Part shown: positions 22,199-33,560 of the stretch, in pieces
Layout of the letters: each line of letters starts with the position of its first letter
Position numbering within the stretch: the first letter of the stretch is position 1
Assembly (NCBI RefSeq): GCF_011386835.1
Contig: NC_088797.1
Coordinates: 36,827,583-36,891,582 of the forward strand
Direction of reading: 5' to 3'
DNA: 64,000 bases
Source of the DNA: Chrysemys picta bellii
Taxonomy: Eukaryota; Chordata; Testudines; Emydidae
Translations under genes and position numbers: made by a program
Notes under the pieces: generated by a model
What the model was told of the DNA's origin: nothing
Seen by the model: only the letters and a program-made list of their open reading frames with translations
Databases searched by the model: none

Positions 22199-24175
22199 CT
22201 CATGTCTCTGACTCTCTGGATAGTCCAGCCAATTCTCAAAAAGCCTACACTGGATGCCAGTAACCTTGAAAATTGTTGCCCTATGTCCAATCAAAAAAGT
22301 GGCAATGACCTTCCACATACAGCACTGAGTGCAGTGCTAACATCTCAGGGTTCAAATGGGCCTGGCACAGAAATGGCTGTGGTAGCCACTCACTTGCGGG
22401 CTGGGGGTAGTTCTCAGGGATCAATCTTTCCATTCTCTTTTTAAGTATATACAGAAGACCCTTTAGGAGAGAATTTACTTTGTGCAATCACTCTGAAGCC
22501 TTCACTATGTGTTTTCATTTGTACTCGAAACATTTACTGTACATTTCAGTTACAAATAAATATATGCTAAGTCAGATACCATCTTCATTAATGTGAACTG
22601 ATCTATGGCAAGGGCCAATTCAGTATTTATTTAACTGACTGCCTTTGATTTGTAGATATGTAGGGTTGTTCCACCCTTCATGTTCCTTCTGTGAAAAAAA
22701 AATTATCTTTGTATACAGTAGGATTAACTTTATATACCATAACTAAGACTATATAATATCACTGACACTTTAGAACTCAGGCATTTACAAAGGTCAGGAT
22801 TGTTCTTCACTGATGCCTTTTATAGGAGATGATGTTATGCTTGTGACTGACACCAAATACTACAGTAAACTACCACCTTTTAGTGCTGAAAGATACCACT
22901 AAACATAAAGGAGATGATTGCAATGAAATTTTATCCAAACTTTCCAGGAAGGTAATTGTACCCGTTTACACGTTTAGTGTGTTATTTACATCTCTCTGGA
23001 ATAGTTTAATTATATTACATGGTTTGGATTTTACTACATTTTTCTTTCTGGCAGCAGCATTTCTTACTTTGCTTAAGGCAGCAGTATTCTCCAGAGCATT
23101 AATTTCTGTCATTTTGCATTGAAATGTTTGTGACGCTGCCTGTCAATACACTCAGTTATCTTTGCTCTTTTTACAGCTATTCGATATCTGGATGTCACTC
23201 GATGGTCTGTATTCAGATCACTAGCCACCACCCCTTTCAGTGACCAGTGTGCATTTTCTGGCAAATCCCTTTTGTGCCAAGAGACTATGTAAGAAGAGAG
23301 CAATAATGTTCTTCAAAGTCCCAGCCACTGCCTGCCCAAAAAAGAGCATCTAGATCTGGTTCAGCTCAGATAAAACCAAAGTGGCATTTATTGGAAGTTA
23401 TAATAGAGAAAACAGAAGGAAAAAAGACCTTCAACACCTGACAATATCTACAAAAAGATCCTGACAATAAGGTGCTAAACTTTAGTTACAGAATCTTGAA
23501 AGCTACTTATTTCCCAATGTGGTAAAAATCTCTTGGCTTTTTCTCAGCCAAAGCTTTCCCGCACCTCTAGCATAATGTTTCGTATTCTCCTTGGAGATTA
23601 TGGCTTTTTCTAACCAGGTTTCCATTCCTCTTTCCATCCAAAAAGTCACATGCTTACAGGAGGCATGAAATATTTTGTGTCATAATATGTATTAGTTTTT
23701 GATAACCAACATCCTTCCCTGTAAAGTTGCATAGGCAACCTTAAGTCGGAATTTCCTAACATCAATTCTTGACTTTGCAACCTTAACATTCCTTTAACAT
23801 AAGTTTTTTGGGTGCAATTTCCCAAGTGTGTTTAAAAAGAAAAAAGAAAACGGAACCAGAAATTCTGATTTTTTTAACCATATTGCCAACCCGTTCCTTA
23901 CCTTTCCCATTCCCAAACCTGGATCATCATCAGAGTTTTGACCTTTGGATCAATAGCACAGACCTCTAACCCTTGAGCTAATTGCATAACTAGTAGCAGT
24001 AGAAGGCTGTTCTCTTCTGTGTGGACCAGCCTCTAGATAAGGATGAGATGCACTGTTTACAAGTGGGTTTCACAACTATTTGCTGACAGCAGAGAAATGT
24101 AGAAATGCAGGACTCCTGGATTCAATTCCAGATTCTGGAGGGGAGTGTGCTCTACTTGCTACAGACCCTTCTGCC
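22199..24175. other. Non-coding stretch
   Basis: No supported gene or element. Short frames at 22202-22444 and 22883-23122 have no domain signal. Confidence 0.45.
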
Positions 24176-24183
24176 CCTGTGCC

Positions 24184-24442
24184 CAGGCTGGCTCCAGGCA
24201 TCAGCGCAACAAGCTGGTGCTTGGGACGGCCCTTGGAAGGGGGCGTCACGTCTGGGTCTACGGTGGCAACTCGGTGGCGGGTCCCTCAGCCCCTCTTGGA
24301 GGGAAAGACCGGCCGCCAAATTAAATGAAGAATGAAGCGGCGCAGTAGAGCAGCTGCCGAAGTGCTGCTGATCGCGGCCTTTTTTTTTTTTTCCCCGTCT
24401 TCACCGCTTGGGGCGGCAAAAAAGCTGGAGCCAGCCCCCCTG
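24184..24442. mobile_element. GC-rich hAT MITE, copy 1
   Basis: Perfect 8-bp duplication CCTGTGCC at 24176-24183 and 24443-24450. The left end CAGGCTGGCTCCAGGCA is inverted near the right end (AGCTGGAGCCAGCC). It contains a poly-T tract at 24380-24391 and a CCGCTTGGGGCGGCAAAA block also found in the next copy. The long frames on both strands across 24.1-24.8 kb are GC-rich chance ORFs. Confidence 0.85.
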
Positions 24443-24525
24443 CCTGTGCCCCTACTCTGATACCACCCTCTCTCCTCCTCCCTTTCCCTGCCTCTTGCCT
24501 TTTTGTGGCTCTCCACCCCCTGAAC

Positions 24526-24747
24526 CAGGGCCGGCTCCAGGGTTTTTGCAGCCCCAAGCGGCAAAAAAAAAAAAAAAAAAAGCCGCGATCGCGATCTGCA
24601 TTGGCAATTCGGCAGGAGGTCCTTTGCTCCGAGCAGGAGTGAGGGATCATCCGCCGAATTGCCGCCGAATAGCTGGACGTGCCGCCCCTCTCCGGAGTGG
24701 CCACCCTAAGGACCTGCTTGGCAAGCTGGTGCCTGGAGCCGGCCCTG
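24526..24747. mobile_element. GC-rich hAT MITE, copy 2 (opposite orientation)
   Basis: Perfect 8-bp duplication CCCTGAAC at 24518-24525 and 24748-24755. Ends are CAGGGCCGGCTCCAGG and CCTGGAGCCGGCCCTG, an intact terminal inverted repeat. Internal blocks match copy 1 on the other strand: the poly-A tract is the counterpart of its poly-T, and CCCCAAGCGGCAAAAA is shared. The two copies, 83 bp apart, can fold on each other. Confidence 0.9.
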
Positions 24748-25321
24748 CCCTGAACACCCCAGCTCCTGTCCCCTTTCCCTCTGCCTCTCCTGTAGCCCCA
24801 GCCTGAAGAATGCACAGGGCAGCTCTTCAGAGAATTTAGCTGCCAAAGTCTAAGAAATCTTTACTGAAAGTGTGCCAACTAAGATTTGAAAGCCTCATAA
24901 CTTGGCCAAATTTGGGCATATTCTCACAGGGATGGCACAAGGGATATCCCTGACAGCACGGCAATCCTCCTTCCAAATGTAAAGCCCTTGTTCTAACATT
25001 TGGAGTCACTAGAGCTTCTCAACTAAATGGTTGTAAGAATTTTTTTAACATGGGGAAAACTGGTTATTTCGACAAATTTTGTTTTCAGAAACAACTGAAC
25101 CATATTAGCTGAAACTTTCCAAAAGCAATTTAGCCTCAAGCAGAAACTGAACATGGAAAATTTCAGTTTGAACAGTTAATGTTTGGTAAAACTTATAAAC
25201 AACTGAAAACAGGGTCTTATCATGGAATGTGTCATATAAACTGGACTATAGGCTCCACTGCCAGCTCTGCCTATAATCATGTGATAATTAGAATATGTAC
25301 TCCTCAATAATTCATTATTCA

Positions 25322-25925
25322 TAAGAACATAAGAATGGCCATTCTGGGTCAGATGAAAGGTCCATATAGCCCACTATACTGTCTTCTGACAGTGGCCAAT
25401 GCCACCAGAGGGAATGAACAGAACAGGTAATCATCAAGTGATCCCTGTTGCCCATTCCCAGCTTCTGGCAAACAGAGCCTAGGGACACCATCACTGTCCA
25501 TCATAGCCATTGATGGACCTATCTTCCATGAACCTATCTAGTTCTTTTTTGAACCCTGTTATAGTCTTGGCCTTCATAACATCCTCTGGCAAGGAGTTCC
25601 ACAGGTTGACTGTGTGTTGTGTGAAAAAATACTTTTTTTGTTTGTTTTTAAGACTGCTGCCTATTAATTTCATTTGGTGACCCCTAGTTTTTGTGTTATG
25701 AGAAGGAGTAAATAACACTTCCTTATTTACTTTCTCCACACCAGGCATGATTTTATAGACCTCTATCAGATACCACCCTTAGCCATCTCTTTTCCAAGCT
25801 GAAAAGTCCAAATCTTATTAATCTCTGCTCATATGGCAGCTGTTCCATACCCCTAGTCATTTTTTTGCCCTTTTCTGAACCTTTTCCAATTCCAATATAT
25901 CTTTTTTGAGATGGGGCACAATGTC
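25322..25925 (-). mobile_element. CR1 LINE, 5'-truncated
   Basis: The 3' untranslated end begins at 25322. The minus-strand frame 25491-25748 encodes the C-terminal end of CR1 ORF2 ('[19 protein letters not shown]', '[23 protein letters not shown]'). Similarity runs to about 25915 without reaching the RT catalytic motifs. It is the same turtle-type CR1 subfamily as the copies at 50.14 and 53.09 kb. Confidence 0.85.
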
Positions 25926-27127
25926 ACAATTATAGTTATATCTACTTCAGATGGGACTTTGATCTAGAATTTAGCGATGGCATTGTTAGGTTTACTTGCA
26001 GTAACCAAAATTCATTCTGTATTCTCTAGTTAACATCTCCTTTTTGTGCAGAACTGCATTAATATGCTTATGGGAAGTTGGCACAATGATAGTTCATTTG
26101 TGCAATCAACAGCATAGCTCTTACTATAGGTAATTGAAAGTCCTAAATAAAGATTCCAAAACAATTAAGCTGTAGAAGTTGGTTACAGCTGTCATAGTTT
26201 CCTTTCATGCATTTTATTTGGATTCTTACAAAAGATGTGACATATGATTTTTGTTCCTCCTTCTTGGATACAGAAAAAAAATCAACTACAGATTAGGGCT
26301 GTCAATTAATCACAGTTAACTCATGCGATTAACTAAAATAATTAATTGTGATTAAAAAAATTAATCGTGATTAATCACCGTTTTAATCGCACTGTTAAAC
26401 AATAGAATGCCAATTGATATTTATTAAATATTTTGGGATGGTTTTCTACATTTTCAAATACATTGATTTCAATTACAACACAGAATACAAATTGTACACT
26501 GATCACTTTATATAATTATTTTGATTACAAATATTTGCACTGTAAAAAAACAAAAGAAACAGTATTTTTCGATTCACCTCATACAAGTACTGTAGTGCAA
26601 TCTCTTTATTGTGAAAGTGCAACTTACAAATATAGACTTTTTTGTTACATAACTGCTCTTAAAAACAAAACAATGCAAAACTTTAGAGCGTACAAGTCCA
26701 CTCAGTCCTACTTCTAGTTCAGCCAATCACTAAGACAAACAAGTTTGTTTACATTTACAGGAGATAATGCTGCCCTCTTCTTCTTTACAATGTCACCAGA
26801 AAGTGAGAACAGGCATTCGCATGGGACTTTTGTAGCCGGCATTGCAAGGTATCTACATGACAGATATGCTAAACATTCATATGCCCCTTCATGTTTCAGC
26901 CATCATTCCAGAGGACATGCTTCCATGTTGATGATGCTTGTTAAAAAAAGAATGTGTTAATTAAATCTGAACTCCTTAGGGGAGAATTGTATATCTCTGG
27001 CTCTATTTTACCCCCATTCTGCCATATATTTCAGGTTATAGTAGTCTTGGGTGATGACTCCGCACACGTTGTTCTTTTTTAAGAACAATTTTCCTGCAGA
27101 TTTGACAAAACACAAAGAAGTACCAAT

Positions 27128-27370
27128 GTGAGATTTCTAAAGATAGCTACAGCACTCGACCTAAGGTTTAAGAATCTGAAGTGCCTTGCAGACTCTGAGA
27201 GGGATGAGGTGTGGAGCATGCCTTCAGAAGTCTTAAAAGAGCCACACTCCAATGTGGAAACTACAGAATCCAAACCACCAAAAAAGAAAATCAACCTTCT
27301 GCTGGTGGTATCTGACTCAGATGATGAAAATGAACATGCGTCGGTCTGCACTGCTTTGGATTGTTATTGA
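27128..27370 (+). pseudogene. hAT transposase internal fragment, copy 2
   Basis: 'FLKIATALDLRFKNLKCLADSERDEVWSMPSEVLKE' and 'PPKKKINLLLVVSDSDDENEHAS' are almost identical to copy 1. The frame ends with a TGA after 'TALDCY', where copy 1 reads through. No BED finger or catalytic N-terminal part is present. Confidence 0.7.
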
Positions 27371-27399
27371 GCAGAACCTATCATCAGTATGGACACGTC

Positions 27400-27600
27400 T
27401 TCTGGAATGGTGGTTAAAGCATGAAGGGACATATGAATATTTAGCGCACCTGGCATGTAAATATCTTGCGACTCCAGCTACAATGGTGCCATGTGAACGC
27501 CTGTTCTCACTTTCAGGTTTCTTTGTGAACAAGAAGCGGGCAGCATTATCTCCTGCAAATGTAAACAAACTTTTTTGTCTGAGCGATTGGCTTGTAGGCT
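27400..27600 (+). pseudogene. hAT C-terminal dimerisation domain, copy 2 right arm
   Basis: Part of the 27252-27632 frame: 'LEWWLKHEGTYEYLAHLACKYLATPATMVPCERLFSLSGFFVNKKRAALSPANVNKLFCLSDW'. The P-C-E-R-x-F-S core is intact here, unlike in copy 1. The final 'LSNWLNKK' block is truncated. The left arm (26700-26925, minus strand) carries the decayed inverted counterpart. Confidence 0.7.
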
Positions 27601-28751
27601 CTAAAGTTTTACATTGTTTTATTTTTGAATGAAGTTATTTTTTGTACATAATTCTACATTTGTAAGTTCAACTTTCACGATAAAGAGATTGCACTACAGT
27701 ACCTGTAGTAGGTGAACTGAAAAATACAATTTCTTTTGTTTTTTACCGTGTAACTATTTGTAATCAAAAATAAATATAAAGGAAGCACTGTACACTTTTT
27801 ATACTGTGATTATACTTGAAATCAATATATTTGAAAATGTGGAAAACATCCAAAAATATTTAAATAAATAGTATTCTATTATTATTTAACAGTGCGATTA
27901 ATTGTAATTAATTTTTATTGTGCAATTTATCGCAAATTTTTTTAATCACTTGACAGCCCTACTATAGATTAATTAATCGAAATGTAAGTTTGTCATCTTT
28001 ACCTCACAAGGATACAGAGGCAAATATTTTAGGTTTTCTGTAGTGCTAAGACCAGATGCATTTTTTGACAGAATCAGACAAATGATTTTATATATTCTGC
28101 TCTGGATTCTGCACTCATTCATGAAATATTAAAACTGTATCCAGTTTCTATTTTTCTTCAGGGAAGGGAAGTTTGTCAGTTTGAATGATATCCTATTCAA
28201 TCTCCATATTTAAAAATAGCAAACAAGAGAGGAAAAAGTAGGTTTTGCATCATTGTGGATTCATAAAATTACTCTCCATTTGGAAGAGAAAATATGATGG
28301 TAGCCCTTAAATAACTGCAGTAGAGCATATTTTCCTTCACTTTCTCACAATTTAAGAATCATACACATTTTCAAAAAATCATTTTTAGGTTGATGGTATT
28401 TGCAATCCATAGCTCTTTTGAAGCAGAGCAATATTTGAGAAGTCTGGGGATTAGATTCCTAAATGTATTTGTCCATGACCTTTTAATACTGAAGACTGAA
28501 GAAAGACTAAAGAATGTAAAAGCTAATCTGCTGCTAGTATGGGATGTAAGAGGCTGACATTTTTACTTTACAAATGTGGAACATAAATCTGTGATAGTGC
28601 ATATTTACAAAAGGTCTTTATGAAAGTTCAAGAGTGTGACAGCTTACATTTAAGTTTCCTCATTATTGACTTGTTAACTGTTATCTTCTTTTTAATTTCT
28701 CCTAACTGATTTCTTGTTACTTTAAGTAGAACCATTTTTTTTAAATTGCTA

Positions 28752-28772
28752 ATTGGTAGCGAAAGTATAAAA
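28752..28772 (+). promoter_or_regulatory. Candidate core promoter: inverted CCAAT and TATA box
   Basis: AATTGGT (inverted CCAAT) at 28751-28757 and TATAAAA at 28766-28772 lie upstream of an A-rich leader with an ATG at 28818 followed directly by a good 5' splice site (A|GTAAGT at 28821/28822). A start near 28796 would be expected. TATA-like words are common in AT-rich DNA, so this rests on the spacing with the following splice signals. Confidence 0.3.
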
Positions 28773-28817
28773 GCACTGGAGATATAAAATGAAACTTAAA
28801 GAGAGAAAGCATTAAAA

Positions 28818-28821
28818 ATGA
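28818..28821 (+). CDS. Candidate first coding exon end (ATG-A|gtaagt)
   Basis: The ATG has A at -3 and is followed after one base by GTAAGT. If spliced to the AG at 28928, the reading frame continues Met-Ser-Pro-Lys-Val-Lys-Ala-Gln-Glu-Ala-Ser with no stop. The intron would be 107 bp. If unspliced, the frame runs on for 18 codons to a TGA. No protein family is recognised. Confidence 0.22.
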
Positions 28822-28928
28822 GTAAGTATTTCTGGCGTTTGCAAAACGTAAATGAGGGTCTGTTTATTTTATGAATGCAAAGAGCTGAAGTGATGGTGTT
28901 CTAAATACTACTTTTTGTTACTTTGCAG

Positions 28929-28958
28929 GTCCGAAGGTGAAAGCTCAAGAAGCGTCAG
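28929..28958 (+). CDS. Candidate 30-nt micro-exon
   Basis: Preceded by a pyrimidine-rich acceptor (TTTTTGTTACTTTGCAG) and followed by a strong donor (CAG|GTACGT). The length is a multiple of three. Two of three frames are open: one gives ...PKVKAQEAS, the other SEGESSRSV. Thirty-nucleotide cassette exons are common in vertebrate neuronal and muscle genes, and the strand would mean the window lies inside a plus-strand gene. I do not recognise the peptide. Confidence 0.35.
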
Positions 28959-28969
28959 GTACGTGTTTA

Positions 28970-30862
28970 CATTGTCATTTCTTCCTTCTGTCACACAGTC
29001 CCTACAGAGCTGGTTATTTTAATGAAACAATGTGCTTTGATTTCTGGCTGAATGCTGCAAGTAAACTGTGTTTTGCATTAAAAGAGGCTTGACTTAAAAG
29101 CACAAAACAAAAGAGAGAATGTTTTACAATTTTTTTTTATTTTATTTTAAATTGGTCCTATTTTACACAAAAATAAAAAAGCATGCTATAGTCATCGTGT
29201 TTCAAATAGGATCAACAAATAGACAAGCACAATGTTTGCTGGCCTTGTTGTCTAGCTGCAACAGACTGCAAGAAGGTTTAGTTCAGATTTGTGTGTGAGA
29301 GGATTTTCTGTACCATAGCAAAACCAAAGACTGGGACAGCCAGGGAACATAATTTCATTGTCGTTTCTAGTGTTTCTTCTTACTGTGTTGCATGTTGGCC
29401 ATTACTCTAGCAAAGGAGTGCACCAACTCTTAGTTCTAGGGCGTAACAGCTGCCAAATTCCATGTCAATACAAAATGTCCCTCTGCTCTCATGTTTGGTT
29501 GTCTTTGTAAAATCCTGTTTCTTTTATGTAACAAAGGAGAGAAACTTCTTAGATTTTCTTTAAACTAGTTTGATTTCATGGAGATCCTGATGCCCTTGGA
29601 AGATGTTGATGGCTAGGACATCAGACTTTTAATGTATGTAACATATTTTATAGTTATTGTCTTGGATTTGCCCTACACGCTGAAAATATATTTATCTTCT
29701 TTGTCATAGTTGTGAACTGTGGAACTCTTAATGGGCATTTTAAATCAGTCAGAACTTTAAAAACTGCACACTTGGAGCCTGTTTCTGCATTTCACTTGCA
29801 TTTATACTCTTTTTAGCTAAAACGAATGTTTTGATGCACAAGGAATGCAGGCTTGGATCCATGATTGCTAGATCCAGAATGGCAGCCACAAAATCTCTGC
29901 CTAAGTTCTGCAGTTTGTTATTTTCATGGTTACCATGTTTCCCCAACTGCTGGCATTGTACGCTATTCCCACCAGAAAATCACCACCACCCAAAAATCAA
30001 CTCTAGGCTGCTCCGGTCCGCAGTATCTGCAAAAACTCAGACTTGCAGATTAATCAGTTTCATATTTGTGTATCAGACACCAAGGGATTTTCTAAAACAT
30101 GAGTGAAAACTCTGCTCAGAATCACGCACCAGCTCTCCGTGCCTTTCAGCTGATTGCTTAATTAGGACACTTTCCAATAAATATCAAATCAATGTGGAAT
30201 TGACCTGCATGTGGAGTAGAGTGTGGGAGAAGCGGAAAGCATGTTCCGTGCATACAATAGAAGAATTAGAATAATTGGCTAGTAGTTAGGATTGTAGTGA
30301 AGGAGACATACGCAGATACACAACTCCCTTAAATTAGTAATTAACATGGCCTCACATTTCTAGAGTTGAAGAAGAAACTATTCTTAGTATGGTATATTCA
30401 GATAACTCATAAAAGAAGGAATAGATAGTTACTGTCGGTAAAGCATTTGAAAACACATGCTATAAATGTGCTATCTACTGAATTTGTCCCATTTTAAATT
30501 TGCCTGAAATAAGGACTGAGTGAAAACTGAAAAGGGAACACAGAATTTTGCCTGTTTATTTATTTATTATGCTGGGAAGGGGCAGTATTAAGGCCCCCAC
30601 AACTTAAACTCCTGCCTGGAGTTGCTTTAGGTTCCCTTAGTTGTCAAAGATATTATAGGTTGTGTACACAACAGTATATGTTGGTAAGACAATTTCTTAT
30701 TGCACTGAGTCCAATGGCCAGGCAGTGGAGTTTGACCACTTTGATAAATAATTATTTATAATATGCAAGTTCATTTACACATAATCTCTTCCTATTCATT
30801 GCAATATTGGTCTGCTTAGGGAGCAAGTTAAAAAGAAAAGCCCAAAATAGCTAAAATCACAT
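28970..30862. other. Non-coding stretch
   Basis: No classifiable element. Frames at 29749-30106 on both strands have no domain signal. Confidence 0.4.
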
Positions 30863-30965
30863 TGGGTTATATTCTGATCTCATAGGTTGAGAATCACTCC
30901 GCTGAAGTCAATAGAGTTACTCAAGACTTACCCTAATGTAACTGAGGTCAGATTCCCACCCATGA
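30863..30965. repeat. Palindromic ancient repeat
   Basis: ATTCTGATCTCA at the left is inverted at the right (TGAGGTCAGATTC), around a centre containing TGAAGTCAATAGAG. This foldback type is repeated widely in turtle and crocodile DNA as I recall; no TSD can be set. Confidence 0.45.
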
Positions 30966-31659
30966 TGATTTCCTTCTTTGGCATTTTGATTTTGTTGATT
31001 TGTCCTTCTTTGACTTAACTGCTAGCAACCATTTTCATATTGCATTTGGTGACTGGAAAAGGATGATCTGCTATTTTCATATGAAATCACTATGGAGAGC
31101 CTATTCTGCCTTCAAGCATGTGTTTACTAAAGGTGCGGTTCACCCACAGAGGGCCTGTTGAAGTTCTTCTACACTATAGGAGTCCCATGATGCCCCTCTG
31201 CAGTCTAGAGGGTGCAGATAGAGCAGAGCTTCCCCTACAGTGGGGAGCTTAGTTAGTCTCCATGCTGCCTTCAAATAAATACGTATTTATCTTTATAAAA
31301 TACTTTGTCTAGGCCCATCCCATGCTCTGGGTATGAAGCCCATAAATTACAATTATATAGTGCAAAAACCAAAAACCAAAAGAACTTGACAGTAAGTATT
31401 CACCAGCAACTATAATGAGGATAATAAAATAAACCCAAACTCTTCAGCCCTCAGCACATCTTTTCCCCTAATGCTTGGGGAAATAGATGGGATCTGTAGC
31501 ACTCTTGGAAGACTAATAAATCCAAGCTTTGGTGGACTGGAGTAGGGGACTGAGTTGCAAAGTTGGGGAATGCCTTGCCAGCAACATCCCGCTTCTTATA
31601 GCAAAGGAGTTGTCTAGACTGAGCATCTTCACAGAATGAAGCTGTGACTGTACAGAACA

Positions 31660-31900
31660 GAGAGAAGCATTATTTCAGATAACCAGCTCTCAAACCATTT
31701 AGTACTTTAATGGCAAACACCAACACCTTGAATTCCTCCCAGAGGATAGGTGTAATGTTCTTTCAGCATGAAATTCTTCTCAGCACTAGCACTAGCTTCA
31801 GTTTCAGAGTGATTTCAAGATGTAGCCCCAAGTAGAGCGTATTGCACCAATCTAAAACTGGCCAGTACAAAGGGTGTATTTAGGAGTAGGCCAGAGCTAA
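31660..31900. repeat. Possible ancient LINE remnant
   Basis: Phrases such as CACCTTGAATTCCTCCCAG and AGTAGAGCGTATTGCACCAAT resemble a highly repeated ancient L2-like LINE segment of reptiles. The similarity is by memory and the copy is too decayed to translate. Tentative. Confidence 0.35.
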
Positions 31901-33424
31901 TATGAATGTAATGACCAGAAATCCTGGCAAATGGGGTGACAAAAGGGCAGCATTTGCTATTTCAGCCCACGGGGTATATTCTATACCCTACACAGTCCAC
32001 TTATGCTGAGATTTGCAGAGAGTGGGTGAATTTAATCCAAAATGGCTTTATATCCTTTTGCCTGTCTGTGTTCATGCTTTTTTTCCTTCCGATCTTACTA
32101 CTTTCGCTTTGCTTTTTTTTTTTGCACAAAGGCCCACTTTTCTCTCTAGGTAACATCTTGAGCTTGTAGTCAAGTTCTTTGTATTGTTTTGCTTCTTTAT
32201 GACTCCTTTCATAGTGCATAGCTCAAGGTGCAATTTAATCATCTCAAATGAGGCAATGAAGGCAGTTCAGGGAGCAGCACTTCAGTTCTGTGACAAGAAG
32301 AAATAATCATTTCTCTACACAAATGAATACATCAGTGAATGTAAAAATGCTGGAGAGATCAATATGCTGACCATAGCATTTGTCAGTTTCTTCTGCCAAA
32401 TTGTTCTCAATAGAATCCATGAAGTAGAGTAGAGAGGCAAGATGCTGCAGTCTGGTGGCAATCCAGGAATAAAATTCCCAATGTGAATATTTATTGGACA
32501 GATAATAGATACTACTAAGGGATTTCATTCAGGGTTTGTTTGATACACTTATAGATAATAAACAAGAAAGAGGGCAGTGGCTGGAAGTCACATATGTCAG
32601 ACTCTCTTACTGGCTACAGTACACAAAGAAAATGGCAATTTGTACTAATAAATGTACCAATTCACGAGCACTGTTTTTGCAAAGAAAGCAAAAAAATAAG
32701 ATGTTTGTAGGATTGGATAACTAATGGGATTGATAATGAGACACAGTGCTGCTTACCCCTAGGTCATCAAAAGGCATTAGCATCCCCTGCTGTTTAGTGG
32801 CCTAATGTATGCTGAAGGAGTCTTAATTGACTTCCTTTTGGAATATTGTCCAAGTTATAGCAACCAGTACCATAATTAGGTCTTATGTTTGCAGTCTCAG
32901 CAAATGGACGTGGAAATTGCGAGTGGTAGGGGAGCTGGGCTCCTCTCCCTCCTGTAAATGTGCTCAACGTTGGTCAGAGCTGAGGCATAGTGGAGTGTGG
33001 GCTAATTAACTCCTGTGACTCTTAGTTCTTTATATTAACAGAAGGATGGATTAATTTAGTTGGCCCAGAGGCAAGTTTAATACATTAGTACCAGTCTTGT
33101 TAATCTACCATATAAAATTTAATACTAGCAGGTTTTTTCTTGTTTACCAGTACAGAATTTTCCTTCCCCTTCTGTATAAATGGGCTAAGAAAGGATTCTG
33201 GACAGTTACAACAAAGCTACAAATGGCTGTATTTTTGCAATAGTATCAGGAACTTTCTCCATTTTGTTAACAAATAAAAATAATAATAATAATGGAATAG
33301 TTGACTTAAATGCAGTGTTATGAAATTCAAATGCTTGGTAAGATTTGGACTCAAATGATAGATTATTTCCTTTTTGGGAAGGAAATGAGTACATAGGAGA
33401 CAGTAGTCTGTGTCTAACTTACAA

Positions 33425-33560
33425 TATGTTTATTATTTGTATTATGGTCATTCCTGGAGGTCCAGCTGAGATCGGGACTCCATTTTGCTAGTAGTTGTAC
33501 AAACACCTAGTGAGAGCTGGTCTGTGTCCCAATCTGCTTACAGTCAAAATAGGACAGAAC
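33425..33560. repeat. Ancient interspersed repeat fragment
   Basis: Contains TTATTATTTGTATTATGGTC followed by TGTACAAACACCTAG and a run resembling 'CTTACAGTC'. These match the consensus-like order seen more fully at 39.67-39.95 kb. Decayed; likely MIR/L2-like, tentative. Confidence 0.4.

Larger units (their letters stand above)
26294..27961. mobile_element. Foldback hAT transposon, copy 2
   Basis: Ends TAGGGCTGTC and GACAGCCCTA, flanked by CTACAGAT (26286-26293) and CTATAGAT (27962-27969), an 8-bp duplication with one mismatch. Arms about 26294-26940 and 27385-27961 are inverted copies, as in copy 1 at 12.25 kb. The centre (26941-27384) holds the same ALDLRFKNLKCL fragment. Independent TSDs show two separate transposition events of an already folded-back element. 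Confidence 0.9.

Noticed and set aside
24080..24815. Several overlapping frames up to 164 codons
   Set aside because: They lie across two GC-rich hAT MITEs with clear TSDs and read through their poly-A/T tracts; no domain.
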